Shown here in pieces: positions 11,901-19,147 of a stretch of 64,000 nt of DNA. The DNA is from Firmicutes bacterium AM31-12AC (GTDB lineage Bacteria > Bacillota > Clostridia > Lachnospirales > Lachnospiraceae), in the NCBI GenBank assembly GCA_003480425.1, contig QUJA01000009.1:1-64000 (forward strand), given 5' to 3'. The stretch's first letter is position 1; the number at the start of each line of letters is the position of its first letter. Below the pieces are notes generated by a model. The model was not told where the DNA came from, made no database searches, and saw only the letters and a list, made by a program, of their open reading frames with translations. The translations under genes and the position numbers were made by a program.

Positions 11901-14900
11901 AATGTTGCAATTTGATTTGCTGCATTTTGTGAAATCACAGAAATCTCTGAAATATATTTTGACTTAAGCATCGAATCCATTGCTGCTTCATAGGCTTCAA
12001 GCATTCCATCAACAAACGCTTTGCTGTACATGTCACTTCTATATTCTGCAGTAAGTACATATTCGTGATCATACTCTCTTACCTGAATAAGCAGTGGCAT
12101 CTTCGCCATATCAAGCGACAGATCCTGTCCTCTCGCAATCGTATCTCCGATTGGATAATCATCACTTAACTCTGCCTGATATGCAAAGACGAAATCTGAA
12201 TTTATACCATATTTTGCACAGATATCATAGAATGGGAAGATATCATTTGCCATCGATGACATAAGCTGTTCTGAAAGCTCTGCCATATATGTCTGTATCG
12301 TCGTTTTCTCCTCAAAAGCACAGTATACAGGAAGTGTTTTTACAAGCATGCAGACTGTGTTTTCAAGTCGGGAGTCATTTCGTCCGTTGTAAATCGTTGC
12401 AAAAAGGCTGTCCTCGGAATTTGAATATTTTGTTGCAAGAATACCAAATAATCCTGTAAATAATGTGTTTGGCGTAACCCCTACTTTTTCACAGTAAGCA
12501 CGGATTTTCTCTTCCGGAATGTTTACTTCTCTTGACGTAATTCCCTTTTCAGGAGTTTTTCCTGAAATGTCCGGAAGCGGAAGTGACTCTGTTTCAACAC
12601 CTTCGAAAACGCTGTCGTAATATTTCTCGGCCTTTTTATATTTGCCCTCTTTCATCTGCTGTTCTTCATCAAGAGCTGCATCAAATCCTGTGTAGGTTTC
12701 GCTCTCAAGTTTTTCACCACAATACGCCTTATTGATATCTTCAAAAATAATATCGTAAGAATTACCATCTGCAATGATATGATGAAAATCTGTAAACAAA
12801 TATTTTTTATCTTCTGTAAGATAAATTTCCGCACGGAATAAACGCCCTTTTTCAAGCTTAAACGGACGTACCAGATTTTCTTTTAATGCTTCAAACTCGC
12901 TGTTTGTAGTCTTGATAATCTTTGGTATAAACGTATCTTCTCCCGGTCTTTGCACCATCTCTCCGTCACTGTTGAGATACACTTTTGTAAGCAGATAGGA
13001 ATGTGCATTTACCATCTTTGTAAGTGCATCAGCCAACTTCTGCTCATCAATCGCATTTTCCAGCTCAAAAAGGAATGGTATATTATAAACTGTGCTGTCT
13101 GGGTTTTTGCTACACTCAGCAAAAATACCTTTTTGAGATCCTGTAAGCGGATAAACCTCACGTTTTTCATAGGTTCCAAGCTTCGGTGCAAGCATGATGT
13201 ATTTTTCAAGTTTTTCAATCGTATTATTGTCATGGATATCGCCTGTTTTCACAGTAACTTTGAACTCATCCGAAAGTAAAATGCACAGTTTCATTGCACT
13301 GATGGAAGAAAGCCCTGCTTTGTAAAGACTGGTATCAATTCCAAAGAAATCATTTCCTACAATTTCAGAAACAATTTCAAAAATCTTTTTCTGTATCGGA
13401 GTTTCTGCTGCTTTTAAATTTGTCGGTGCTGAAACCGGCTTTGGCAATGCTTTCTTATCGACTTTTCCATTCTGTGTCATTGGCATCTTTTCAAGCTGTA
13501 TAAATACCTCCGGCACCATATAATGTGCGAGTGATTTTGAAGCATATTCCATAAGCTTTTCTGTATCAACGTCATGGTCTGCAATAAAATAACAGCATAA
13601 GTATTGATTATCTACCGGGATTGTAATACTGGTAAGAATGCCATCAAAGCTATTTATCACTTCTTCTATCTCACCGAGCTCGATTCTAAGTCCTCGCAGC
13701 TTGATCTGATTGTCCATTCTTCCGAAAAACTCTATTTCATTATCGGAATTGATTTTCGCAAGATCTCCTGTTTTATATGCACGTTCTCCATTCAATTCGA
13801 TAAATGCAACCGCCGTTTTCTCCGGAAGATTCACATATCCTCTGCCGACTCCAAGACCTGCTATAACAAGCTCACCGGTTTCTCCGTCCGGCAGGATATG
13901 ATTCTCTTTATCGACAATAAATACCTTCACATTTCCATTTGGAGCGCCGATTGTAATTTTTTGACTGTCTGTTATTACCTTCATAGTACAACTTATCGTT
14001 GTCTCCGTCGGACCATACCCGTTCATAATATAAGCATTCTGATTTACCAGACGGATCTTTTCATAAAGTGCCGGTGGAAATGCTTCTGCTCCGATATCAA
14101 AAACCTTAATCTGGGACATTGCTTCTGTAAGTTGTGGCAGATCAATAATGTTTGACAAATATGTAGGAGTTGTCGTCATAATATCGACTTTATTTTTTAC
14201 AATTAAATCTCCGAGAATAATTGGATTATTAATTTCATCTTCACTTGCTATAACCGCTGTAAGACCATTTGTAAGTGGAACAAATTCTTCGAGAATCGAT
14301 ACATCAAATGTCATTGCTGCCATAGAAAGAGAAACCGAGCCTTTGTCTACATATCCAAAGGTTTCCGCATTTTTCGGATCTGGGTTCACAAAGTTCGCCA
14401 GATTCACGTGTTCAATCATAACTCCTTTTGGCTTTCCTGTTGAGCCGGAAGTATAGATACAGTAGCAAAGATCATTCTCTTTTATTTCAACATCCGGATT
14501 TTCTGCATTTTCATTTTCAAGAAGCTCTTCAAGAAGCAGCACCTTGCAGTCGAGCTTTGCAAATAAATCCTGTCTCTCCTTTTCAATCTCCTTTGTCGTA
14601 ATTACAAAAGGAATTGCGGCATCCTCAAAAATGTACTGGATTCTATCATCCGGATAATCCGGCGCCGCAACCGTAAATGCTCCTCCTGCTTTTAAAATTG
14701 CCTGTCGTACTGCATAGAAATCACAGCATCTCTCAAGAATAACTCCTACGATCGTCTCTGCCTGCACACCCTTTTCGATGAGTGCATTTGCAATTCTATT
14801 CGCTCTTTCATTTAATTTCGAATATGAAAAGCTTTCCTTACTTGTCACAACCGCAAGCTTGTCCGGATGAAGAACCACCTGCTCTTCAAATAATTTTGTC

Positions 14901-14947
14901 ACTGGGCGAAACTTAAATTCAACATTACTTTCATTGATTGCAGTCAT
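5966..14947 (-). CDS. Three-module nonribosomal peptide synthetase with terminal reductase (A-T-C-A-T-C-A-T-R)
   Basis: A 2993-residue enzyme, intact over 9 kb. Order by residue: A1 (core YTSGSTGKPKG ~165), T1 (GLSSISA ~550), C1 (HHIIADG ~724), A2 (YTSGSTGVPKG ~1172), T2 (GLTSISA ~1555), C2 (HHIIADG ~1725), A3 (YTSGSTGKPKG ~2172), T3 (GGSSLTA ~2550), R (ITGATGFLGIH ~2635; catalytic-type YIRTK). Both condensation domains keep the HHxxxDG motif and all carriers keep the phosphopantetheine Ser. There is no starter C, epimerase or thioesterase. The R domain should release the chain with NAD(P)H as an aldehyde, perhaps further reduced. The predicted product is a tripeptide aldehyde, or a cyclic imine formed from it. 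Gut clostridial NRPS-R enzymes of two modules are known to make dipeptide aldehydes and pyrazinones that inhibit cysteine proteases; here there are three modules. No phosphopantetheinyl transferase gene lies in the window. Confidence 0.95.
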   Translation of the reverse strand: MTAINESNVEFKFRPVTKLFEEQVVLHPDKLAVVTSKESFSYSKLNERANRIANALIEKGVQAETIVGVILERCCDFYAVRQAILKAGGAFTVAAPDYPDDRIQYIFEDAAIPFVITTKEIEKERQDLFAKLDCKVLLLEELLENENAENPDVEIKENDLCYCIYTSGSTGKPKGVMIEHVNLANFVNPDPKNAETFGYVDKGSVSLSMAAMTFDVSILEEFVPLTNGLTAVIASEDEINNPIILGDLIVKNKVDIMTTTPTYLSNIIDLPQLTEAMSQIKVFDIGAEAFPPALYEKIRLVNQNAYIMNGYGPTETTISCTMKVITDSQKITIGAPNGNVKVFIVDKENHILPDGETGELVIAGLGVGRGYVNLPEKTAVAFIELNGERAYKTGDLAKINSDNEIEFFGRMDNQIKLRGLRIELGEIEEVINSFDGILTSITIPVDNQYLCCYFIADHDVDTEKLMEYASKSLAHYMVPEVFIQLEKMPMTQNGKVDKKALPKPVSAPTNLKAAETPIQKKIFEIVSEIVGNDFFGIDTSLYKAGLSSISAMKLCILLSDEFKVTVKTGDIHDNNTIEKLEKYIMLAPKLGTYEKREVYPLTGSQKGIFAECSKNPDSTVYNIPFLFELENAIDEQKLADALTKMVNAHSYLLTKVYLNSDGEMVQRPGEDTFIPKIIKTTNSEFEALKENLVRPFKLEKGRLFRAEIYLTEDKKYLFTDFHHIIADGNSYDIIFEDINKAYCGEKLESETYTGFDAALDEEQQMKEGKYKKAEKYYDSVFEGVETESLPLPDISGKTPEKGITSREVNIPEEKIRAYCEKVGVTPNTLFTGLFGILATKYSNSEDSLFATIYNGRNDSRLENTVCMLVKTLPVYCAFEEKTTIQTYMAELSEQLMSSMANDIFPFYDICAKYGINSDFVFAYQAELSDDYPIGDTIARGQDLSLDMAKMPLLIQVREYDHEYVLTAEYRSDMYSKAFVDGMLEAYEAAMDSMLKSKYISEISVISQNAANQIATFNSTENDYGRSKTIFDMFSETAREIPERTAVVFKDKRYTYKELDEISDRLGKYIASLGIGSEDVVSILIPRCEYMAIAPLGVIKAGAAYQPLDPTYPKDRLMYMLEDAQAKLLIVDRELLPLVDGYEGTVLYMDEIMQIEDRDMELKEPELHDLFILLYTSGSTGVPKGCMLEYGNITAFSHWYKKYYELDFDSKVAAYASFGFDACMMDIYGTIANGAELHIIPEEIRLDFIALNDYFETNGITHSFMTTQVGRQFAMEMDCKSLKYLSVGGEKLVPCEPPKNFKFFNGYGPTENTIFTTIFEVDKYYNNVPIGKALDNNKLYITDKFGHLLPYGACGELMIAGWQVSRGYLNKPEKTAEVYTKNIYDDEEGYEVLYHSGDVARYLTDGNIQIIGRKDSQVKIRGFRIELSEVEEVIRRYEGIKDATVVAFDDPFSGKYIAAYVVSDSKVDINALNDFIKETKPPYMVPAVTMQIDKIPLNQNQKVNKKELPKPEKKVEEIIKPQNDTQQKIFDCVAEVLGYTEFGITTDIFSVGLTSISAIKLNMLISKEFDIVIKTSDIKDNPTIEKLEGFVQKAGKTSKRKIQEIYPLTNTQEGIFIECTANMGTTIYNIPYLFKLDRKVDLDKLAKAIDSTVEAHPYLKTNLFMDENGDVLQKRDDDLEYKTQIIDGMDKETLVRPYMLFNEQLFRFEIHRTAAGNYLFLDLHHIIADGTSLEIIINDINKAYSGETLKKEEYTSYELALDNRDALNSNTYKNAEDYYRSVFEKAGGSIAFYPDKSGAVPTAEMYHREVSEISVQSIKDFCKKNGITENVFFIAAFGLTLGKYNFKENAVFTTIYHGRNDSRLSDTVGMLVKTLPVYCDFSGQTQEYLADVRQQLMDSMNNDIYPFSQISREFNIKADAMVIYQGDNFEFDTIGGEFASEEPVHLNAAKAPVSVSISIVRNKFVFEIEYRGDMYREETMKYLADNLELAIDGLTKEEKASDIRLLFEEETKMVDVLEHAGKTFVELFKETVTKYPDKAAVKDEFGELTYKELDRMSDYVAQKLTENGVGREKVAGILCGRTKEFTVAYLGVMKAGGAYVPLDPEYPQSRIEYMLTDSGAENLLVVNKYRDLVAFYDKNIISLDEVAEEAKEFELSVELTPPKPENLAYMIYTSGSTGKPKGVMIEHRNLLNLIEYLVSSRKMTPDFIVAEFASFCFDASVVDLFAPLTVGAMLYILPEGIRKDAVAVAKFVREENITTLTIPTQIGELVTELLEEAPALRFATLGGEKFKHYRNRTYQMVNGYGPTENTVSSTEFFVDKQYENIPIGKSQTNIRSYIVDKDLTRLPVGASGELCHAGRQIARGYHNLPEKTAAAFVENPFSICEEDKRLYRTGDMVRMKGDGNIEYIGRIDSQVKIRGYRIELGEIEGAIVKYDSVQNAAAKVIEKGGNKYIVAYYTGVSTSDEEMKNFLEPLIPDYMMPSFFVHLDKMPVTPGGKIDKKALPEPEMSVERNSYVEPVTAVQTELCGIFEKALGIDKVGIEDNFFDLGGSSLTASKVAIMCLSKNIGIVYADIFKYPTVHELSAMLGNDEAVEDTTGGNEFSNYSYNKIQSVISGNIEENVDLVTKEKIGDIMITGATGFLGIHILKAYLDHYDGKVYCLVRKGSYESPEKRMMNMLMYYFDNPYKEMFEERIVCVDGDITSKEDVDRLAEYKFQTLINCAACVKHFAAGDVLEKINVIGVENLIDLCKNNARRLIQISTVSVSGEGSDGVPPMSRVFCENDLYIGQNITNEYIRTKFIAERAVLEAVADGLDGKIIRVGNLMSRDSDGEFQINFITNGFLRSLRGYKAVGKFPVGSMHEVTEFSPIDSTALAVLNLVQTDRRFTVFHACNSHHIFMSDLIYAMREHGFKIDIVKDEEFETAVKEFAKTGQDSDAVSGLIAYTSHNENEIYTLDYGNRFTSQILYRLGYKWPITDDRYLESAIEALDRLTFFD

Positions 14948-14959
14948 CTTTCATACCTC

Positions 14960-16708
14960 CTAAAAAGATATTATTGTATTATTCATATCGATTGCACGAA
15001 TATAATTCATCGATTTTGAAATCTTCTTTACAAGTTCTATTCCATGGATATCAAATTCTTCGCTGTCATTTTTATATTCCAAAGGATTAAAATTCACTCC
15101 GTTATCTCTGATTCTCAAGTTTAAAATATCCTCTTCCAGACAGAGATTAATATCAATCCAGTTCGAAGATTTCCCTCCGAATTTAATAATATTTACCGTC
15201 ATTTCTTCTGCACACACAGCAGCAAGATTTGCCCTGCTTCCCGATACATTATTTTCTATACAGAATTCCTTGATTTTTCTATGAACATCCTGCGATTCTT
15301 CCAATCTGCTTTTAATCGAAAAGTCCAGGTTGATTCCCGGATTCTGCTCTGGAATAATATAAAATGTAGATTCTCTATATTTGATTTTTCTGTATATATT
15401 TGCTGCGATCACAGTTAAGAACTCCGTAATAACAAATGAGATTGCAATACCATTGATTCCGATTCCGTCAATCTGTTTCCATACAAAGATTCCGACAAAT
15501 GTTACCGGAAGTAATACAACTGCATTTTCAAGAAGTGTAACAAAACTTGCGATGGATGTCTCTTCGATTGATTCGTAATAGCTTACCATAAATTTATTCC
15601 ACAAATACGGTGCTGCACAAAATGCGAACAGACGAAGCGCACTCACCATCTGTGCTCCCAGCTCTCCGCCGCCACTTCCAAATAAAATCGTAATCTGCTC
15701 AGTAAATGCCATGATACAGACAAATACCAAAGCCAGAACAATATAGCTGTATTTCAGCATCTTTTTGCAAAGAACATGGATTCCGACAAAGTCTTTTTCC
15801 CCGTAAAGGATTCCGGCAACATTAGGGATCACACCAATGATTCCTCCCGTTAACATTTCCACGATCATAAGAACATTATCACAAACTGTGAATACTGCCA
15901 TTCCAACTTCTCCGATCAGGCGCATGATAATCAAGTTCAGCCCGAGTGCTTTCACGAAATTGGTTGCCATGAAAACAAGCATTGGCATTCCCGTTACGAT
16001 TGCTTCTTTTAGTATTACAAAATCTTTGGTTTTGAGAATTACAAAGCTTAAGTTTCGTTTATCTGAACGAATGTAAAGAATGAAAATCACCATTGCTAAA
16101 AGGAAGCCGAGTACCGTAGATAATGCTGCCCCTTTAATTCCCATCGGAGTGTATTTAAGGAAAATATAATCGAGCACAAGGTTGATTACATTTGCAGCAA
16201 TCAGATATGCCGATGCAAGCTCCGGATGATTTTCCGCTCCAAGATAATTCACCATCAACAATCCTACCCCGATTACCGGTGCGCCCAGCATGCTTACCAA
16301 AATATAATCTCTTGTGTAATGCATTAAAACACCGCCATCTGATACCAGTGTTTTTGCGATTGGGTCAGCTGTAAAAAATGCAGCAACAGAAAAAATAATC
16401 CCCACTATAAGAGTCACTGTAAGGGTTGCTGAAAATAGTTTTGAAGCGGTCTCCTTATCACGTCTTCCCAGCATAATACCTGCTGCAATGGAGCCTCCGA
16501 CTCCAAGACAATAACCAACAAGCTGGATAACTGTTTCAACCGGCAGGCTCATCGTAACCGCTGCCATCGCATCCACTCCTATTAAATTACTGACAAAAAT
16601 GGTATCGACTATATTTCCCAATTGAAGCGCCAGTGACATCATTATTCCGGGAATTATGTATTTATTTAACTTTGTATTTAATAATCTGTTATTCCTCTTT
16701 TGCGTCAT
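14960..16708 (-). CDS. MATE exporter fused to an RsbW-like HATPase anti-sigma kinase domain
   Basis: A 582-residue fusion. Residues ~10-440 form a 12-helix MATE transporter, beginning KYIIPGIMMSLALQLGNIVD. Residues ~480-582 form a GHKL ATPase of the RsbW/SpoIIAB type: N-box EEMTVNIIKFG, G1 box RIRDNGVNFNP and G2-like IHGIELVKKISKSM. The soluble part follows the last membrane helix and should face the cytoplasm. The ATG at 16708 has AAGGAGAG 7 nt upstream. It is the first gene of the NRPS operon, 12 nt before the synthetase. A transporter is expected for the peptide product. The fused kinase, with a STAS gene behind the synthetase, suggests that phosphorylation switches export. This is inference; no sigma factor is present here. 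Confidence 0.9.
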   Translation of the reverse strand: MTQKRNNRLLNTKLNKYIIPGIMMSLALQLGNIVDTIFVSNLIGVDAMAAVTMSLPVETVIQLVGYCLGVGGSIAAGIMLGRRDKETASKLFSATLTVTLIVGIIFSVAAFFTADPIAKTLVSDGGVLMHYTRDYILVSMLGAPVIGVGLLMVNYLGAENHPELASAYLIAANVINLVLDYIFLKYTPMGIKGAALSTVLGFLLAMVIFILYIRSDKRNLSFVILKTKDFVILKEAIVTGMPMLVFMATNFVKALGLNLIIMRLIGEVGMAVFTVCDNVLMIVEMLTGGIIGVIPNVAGILYGEKDFVGIHVLCKKMLKYSYIVLALVFVCIMAFTEQITILFGSGGGELGAQMVSALRLFAFCAAPYLWNKFMVSYYESIEETSIASFVTLLENAVVLLPVTFVGIFVWKQIDGIGINGIAISFVITEFLTVIAANIYRKIKYRESTFYIIPEQNPGINLDFSIKSRLEESQDVHRKIKEFCIENNVSGSRANLAAVCAEEMTVNIIKFGGKSSNWIDINLCLEEDILNLRIRDNGVNFNPLEYKNDSEEFDIHGIELVKKISKSMNYIRAIDMNNTIISF

Positions 16709-16765
16709 GCTCTCTCCTTTTTCAGTATAATTTTTCCGTTCTATTTATTTCGATAAATTTGTTAA

Positions 16766-16794
16766 ATTATATCATGAATTTTCTGAATATTCAA
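16766..16794 (-). promoter_or_regulatory. Promoter of the NRPS operon
   Basis: On the minus strand, TTGAAT (16789-16794) and TATAAT (16766-16771) are separated by 17 nt, about 60 nt upstream of the exporter-kinase start. This is a good match to the housekeeping sigma-A consensus. Confidence 0.7.
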
Positions 16795-16838
16795 ATTTTA
16801 TACCTTTCCATTCTTGTTAATTTTCTGACAACAAAAAG

Positions 16839-16885
16839 CACCTGAATGGTCAAAAATAATTTCTTCTCCATCCAGGTGATTTTCT
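16839..16885 (-). terminator. Terminator after the beta-propeller lipoprotein gene
   Basis: CACCTGGATGG pairs with CCATTCAGGTG on the minus strand and is followed by CTTTTTG. It lies 18 nt after the lipoprotein stop codon and separates it from the NRPS operon. Confidence 0.75.
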
Positions 16886-16895
16886 TAAAAACAAA

Positions 16896-18953
16896 TCATT
16901 TATTTCCGAGAATAACTGCTATCTTAATTTCTTTTTCTGTATCACTAAGATCAAATTCTCCTCCATCTTCTACCATAACATGCACTTCATATAATGTATC
17001 CTCTGTAAGTTTATCCGGCAATGTTCCATCTTCTTCCTGAATATGCCATAACTCTGCAGGAACTTCTTTTAATTTATTCTCTTTATCATATGCATATAAT
17101 GTAAATGTATCTGCTTCTCCTGCAATTCCTTTCATTCGTATTGCCACAGTAGTATTTGGATGTACATTTTCTACTGTAATCGTATTCAGCCAGCCTGCAA
17201 CATTTCCTTTCCCGCCGGCTTCTGTAAATTCTTCTTGTGTTAGTACATTTCTCTTTGCCTTGTCTAAATCTACTTTTCGATAAGGCATCTCCGGCAGATA
17301 AACAAATCTGTCCTGCAATCTTAAGAGCTCCAAATATCCTGTCGGGCAATATAATGTATTTCCACTATTTCCTGCATACATGCCGATTGCCATATTGTTG
17401 TATCCCGGTTTATCTGAAACATCCATTGTGAATGCTGTTTCTCCTGTTTCAAAATCTAACATGATGAATTGCCACATGCCACTTTCCAGATCCTGAACAT
17501 AACCATAGATGTAACCTGTCGCTGTAGAAAGCTTCATCATAGATGTATCATGAATATCGTTTCTGCACCAGATACTCTTCATTTTATATCCGTCTTTTGT
17601 CTTGATGGTATCAACACGCTCTACTCCCGGCAAGACCATCTTATTTCCCTGCTTCAGCCAGTTTACATCGTAAATATTTTCATAGGTCTGTATAGAAGAA
17701 TCGTTGTCTGCGTCCGCAAGTTTTGCACTTCCGGCTCCAAACCAGTTACATACGATTGTACTGACTGTGCCTTCTCCGTTATCATATACCATTGCTGAAT
17801 TTTCTACCGACACCTGCATATTTTCCGGAAGCTCATCAATTACCGGCATGCTTGCCATTATTTCCCCGGTCTTCATATCTAATGCCAACAGATTTACCGG
17901 ATCCTGATTGTCTGTAAACATAACTAATTTGCTTGTCAGAGATGGGGAACATCCACCTCCCCAGGCAAGACCTCCGCCTGTAGTTTCATCTCCTTCTTTG
18001 CTGTCTTTCGCTCCCACACTTTCATATGGGGTACACCACTGCACCTGTACACCATCTTTTGCATTTAATAAATAACAATTTTGATTCGTTAATATAACTG
18101 CACCTTCCTTTGACGATGCAATTCCATTCTCTGCACCTTCGCCAGGCTCCAATTCATATACAAATGTAGATTCTTTCAGATCAACATGTTCTCCCTTTAA
18201 GATGGCATCAATTGCTTCCCTTGAAATATATCCCATTGCACCTTGCTGTTTACGTTCCGGATAAATACGGAAACCACCTGTGGCAAACCATAAATTTCCT
18301 TCATAGTCAAAAACTACAGATAATAAGTTCTGATCCAATGTTTTCCCTGTAATTTCTTCTGCCGCTGCTTTAATATCAATATCCAGCACTTTTTCAAATT
18401 CCGGAAGGACATTTCCCGCATCATCTGTTGCTTTCAACATAAGCACATGGTTGTTGCTTGTCGGACATACCAGACGATTACTCTCATCTACAAATGAATA
18501 TGAGCTTTGTATCACATAGCCCCCACCATCATGCTTCGCCGGTGAAAAATAACCTTCTGTCTGTGCTTCATCCGCATTAATATCACGGATAGCCAGTCCC
18601 CCCTGCAATGGAACAACAGCGTGTCCATATGTATCAAAAAACACCGCCGGAGATGCATTTTTATTTACCGTTTCATAAGAAACATTTATCTCCGGATAAA
18701 TGTCAACCGGTAATACTTCATCTGTCGTATCTGAATTATAACAGTCATGATGAATATTGGCATCGCTCTTTGCCATATATGGATTATCATCAATTGCTTT
18801 TGCCGTAAGCGGTTTAATTGGAACAACTGCATTTTCTTCTGTTGTCTTCTGCTCTGATTTTGCCTCCTCTGTCTTTGATGTACCATTTGCACATCCCGAT
18901 GTGAACGTAACTGCAGATATAATAAACGCTAATAGTATTTTTCTTCCTTTCAT
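16896..18953 (-). CDS. Large secreted lipoprotein, probable PQQ/quinoprotein-like beta-propeller
   Basis: A 685-residue surface lipoprotein of unknown function. The signal peptide ends in the lipobox FTSGC (Cys ~20), followed by a Thr/Glu-rich linker to residue ~50. The body has repeated short strands typical of a beta-propeller: GNLWFATGGFRIYPE, GAVILTNQNCYLLNAKDG, VNLLALDMKTGEIMASMPV, GYIYGYVQDLESGMWQFIMLDFETGETAF. The pattern 'd.etGe' recurs at blade ends. The last ~150 residues look like a separate beta-sandwich. The start has AAGGAGG 11 nt upstream. It is divergent from a GHKL kinase gene and has its own promoter with paired upstream repeats, so the kinase may control it. I cannot name a ligand or enzyme activity. 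Confidence 0.65.
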   Translation of the reverse strand: MKGRKILLAFIISAVTFTSGCANGTSKTEEAKSEQKTTEENAVVPIKPLTAKAIDDNPYMAKSDANIHHDCYNSDTTDEVLPVDIYPEINVSYETVNKNASPAVFFDTYGHAVVPLQGGLAIRDINADEAQTEGYFSPAKHDGGGYVIQSSYSFVDESNRLVCPTSNNHVLMLKATDDAGNVLPEFEKVLDIDIKAAAEEITGKTLDQNLLSVVFDYEGNLWFATGGFRIYPERKQQGAMGYISREAIDAILKGEHVDLKESTFVYELEPGEGAENGIASSKEGAVILTNQNCYLLNAKDGVQVQWCTPYESVGAKDSKEGDETTGGGLAWGGGCSPSLTSKLVMFTDNQDPVNLLALDMKTGEIMASMPVIDELPENMQVSVENSAMVYDNGEGTVSTIVCNWFGAGSAKLADADNDSSIQTYENIYDVNWLKQGNKMVLPGVERVDTIKTKDGYKMKSIWCRNDIHDTSMMKLSTATGYIYGYVQDLESGMWQFIMLDFETGETAFTMDVSDKPGYNNMAIGMYAGNSGNTLYCPTGYLELLRLQDRFVYLPEMPYRKVDLDKAKRNVLTQEEFTEAGGKGNVAGWLNTITVENVHPNTTVAIRMKGIAGEADTFTLYAYDKENKLKEVPAELWHIQEEDGTLPDKLTEDTLYEVHVMVEDGGEFDLSDTEKEIKIAVILGNK

Positions 18954-18971
18954 TTATACTTTCCTCCTTTT

Positions 18972-19064
18972 TCCAACCTTTGTCATCTACTGCTTTTATT
19001 ATAAAAAAACACTTCTCGTTTTCAATCGCTCTGTCACGAATAGTCAAAAAATAGCACGAATTGT
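18972..19064 (-). promoter_or_regulatory. Lipoprotein promoter with two direct repeats upstream (candidate LytTR box)
   Basis: On the minus strand, TTGAAA (19020-19025) and TATAAT are 16 nt apart. Upstream of the -35 lie two direct repeats, CACGAATAGT (19035-19044) and CACGAATTGT (19055-19064), with a 20-bp period. Regulators of the LytTR family bind short direct repeats about two helical turns apart just upstream of weak -35 boxes, and they pair with GHKL kinases such as the adjacent one. The assignment is inference. Confidence 0.5.
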
Positions 19065-19147
19065 AAATCCGCCCCGTAGTTTGTCTATCTGTTTTATGTT
19101 AAAATAAACGCATGAGACAAAGCTTTTTTTGAAAGGGGGCATACATA

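Noticed and set aside
6371..14456. Many plus-strand open frames inside the NRPS gene
   Set aside because: They are antisense shadows of an intact 9-kb gene with clear domain motifs.
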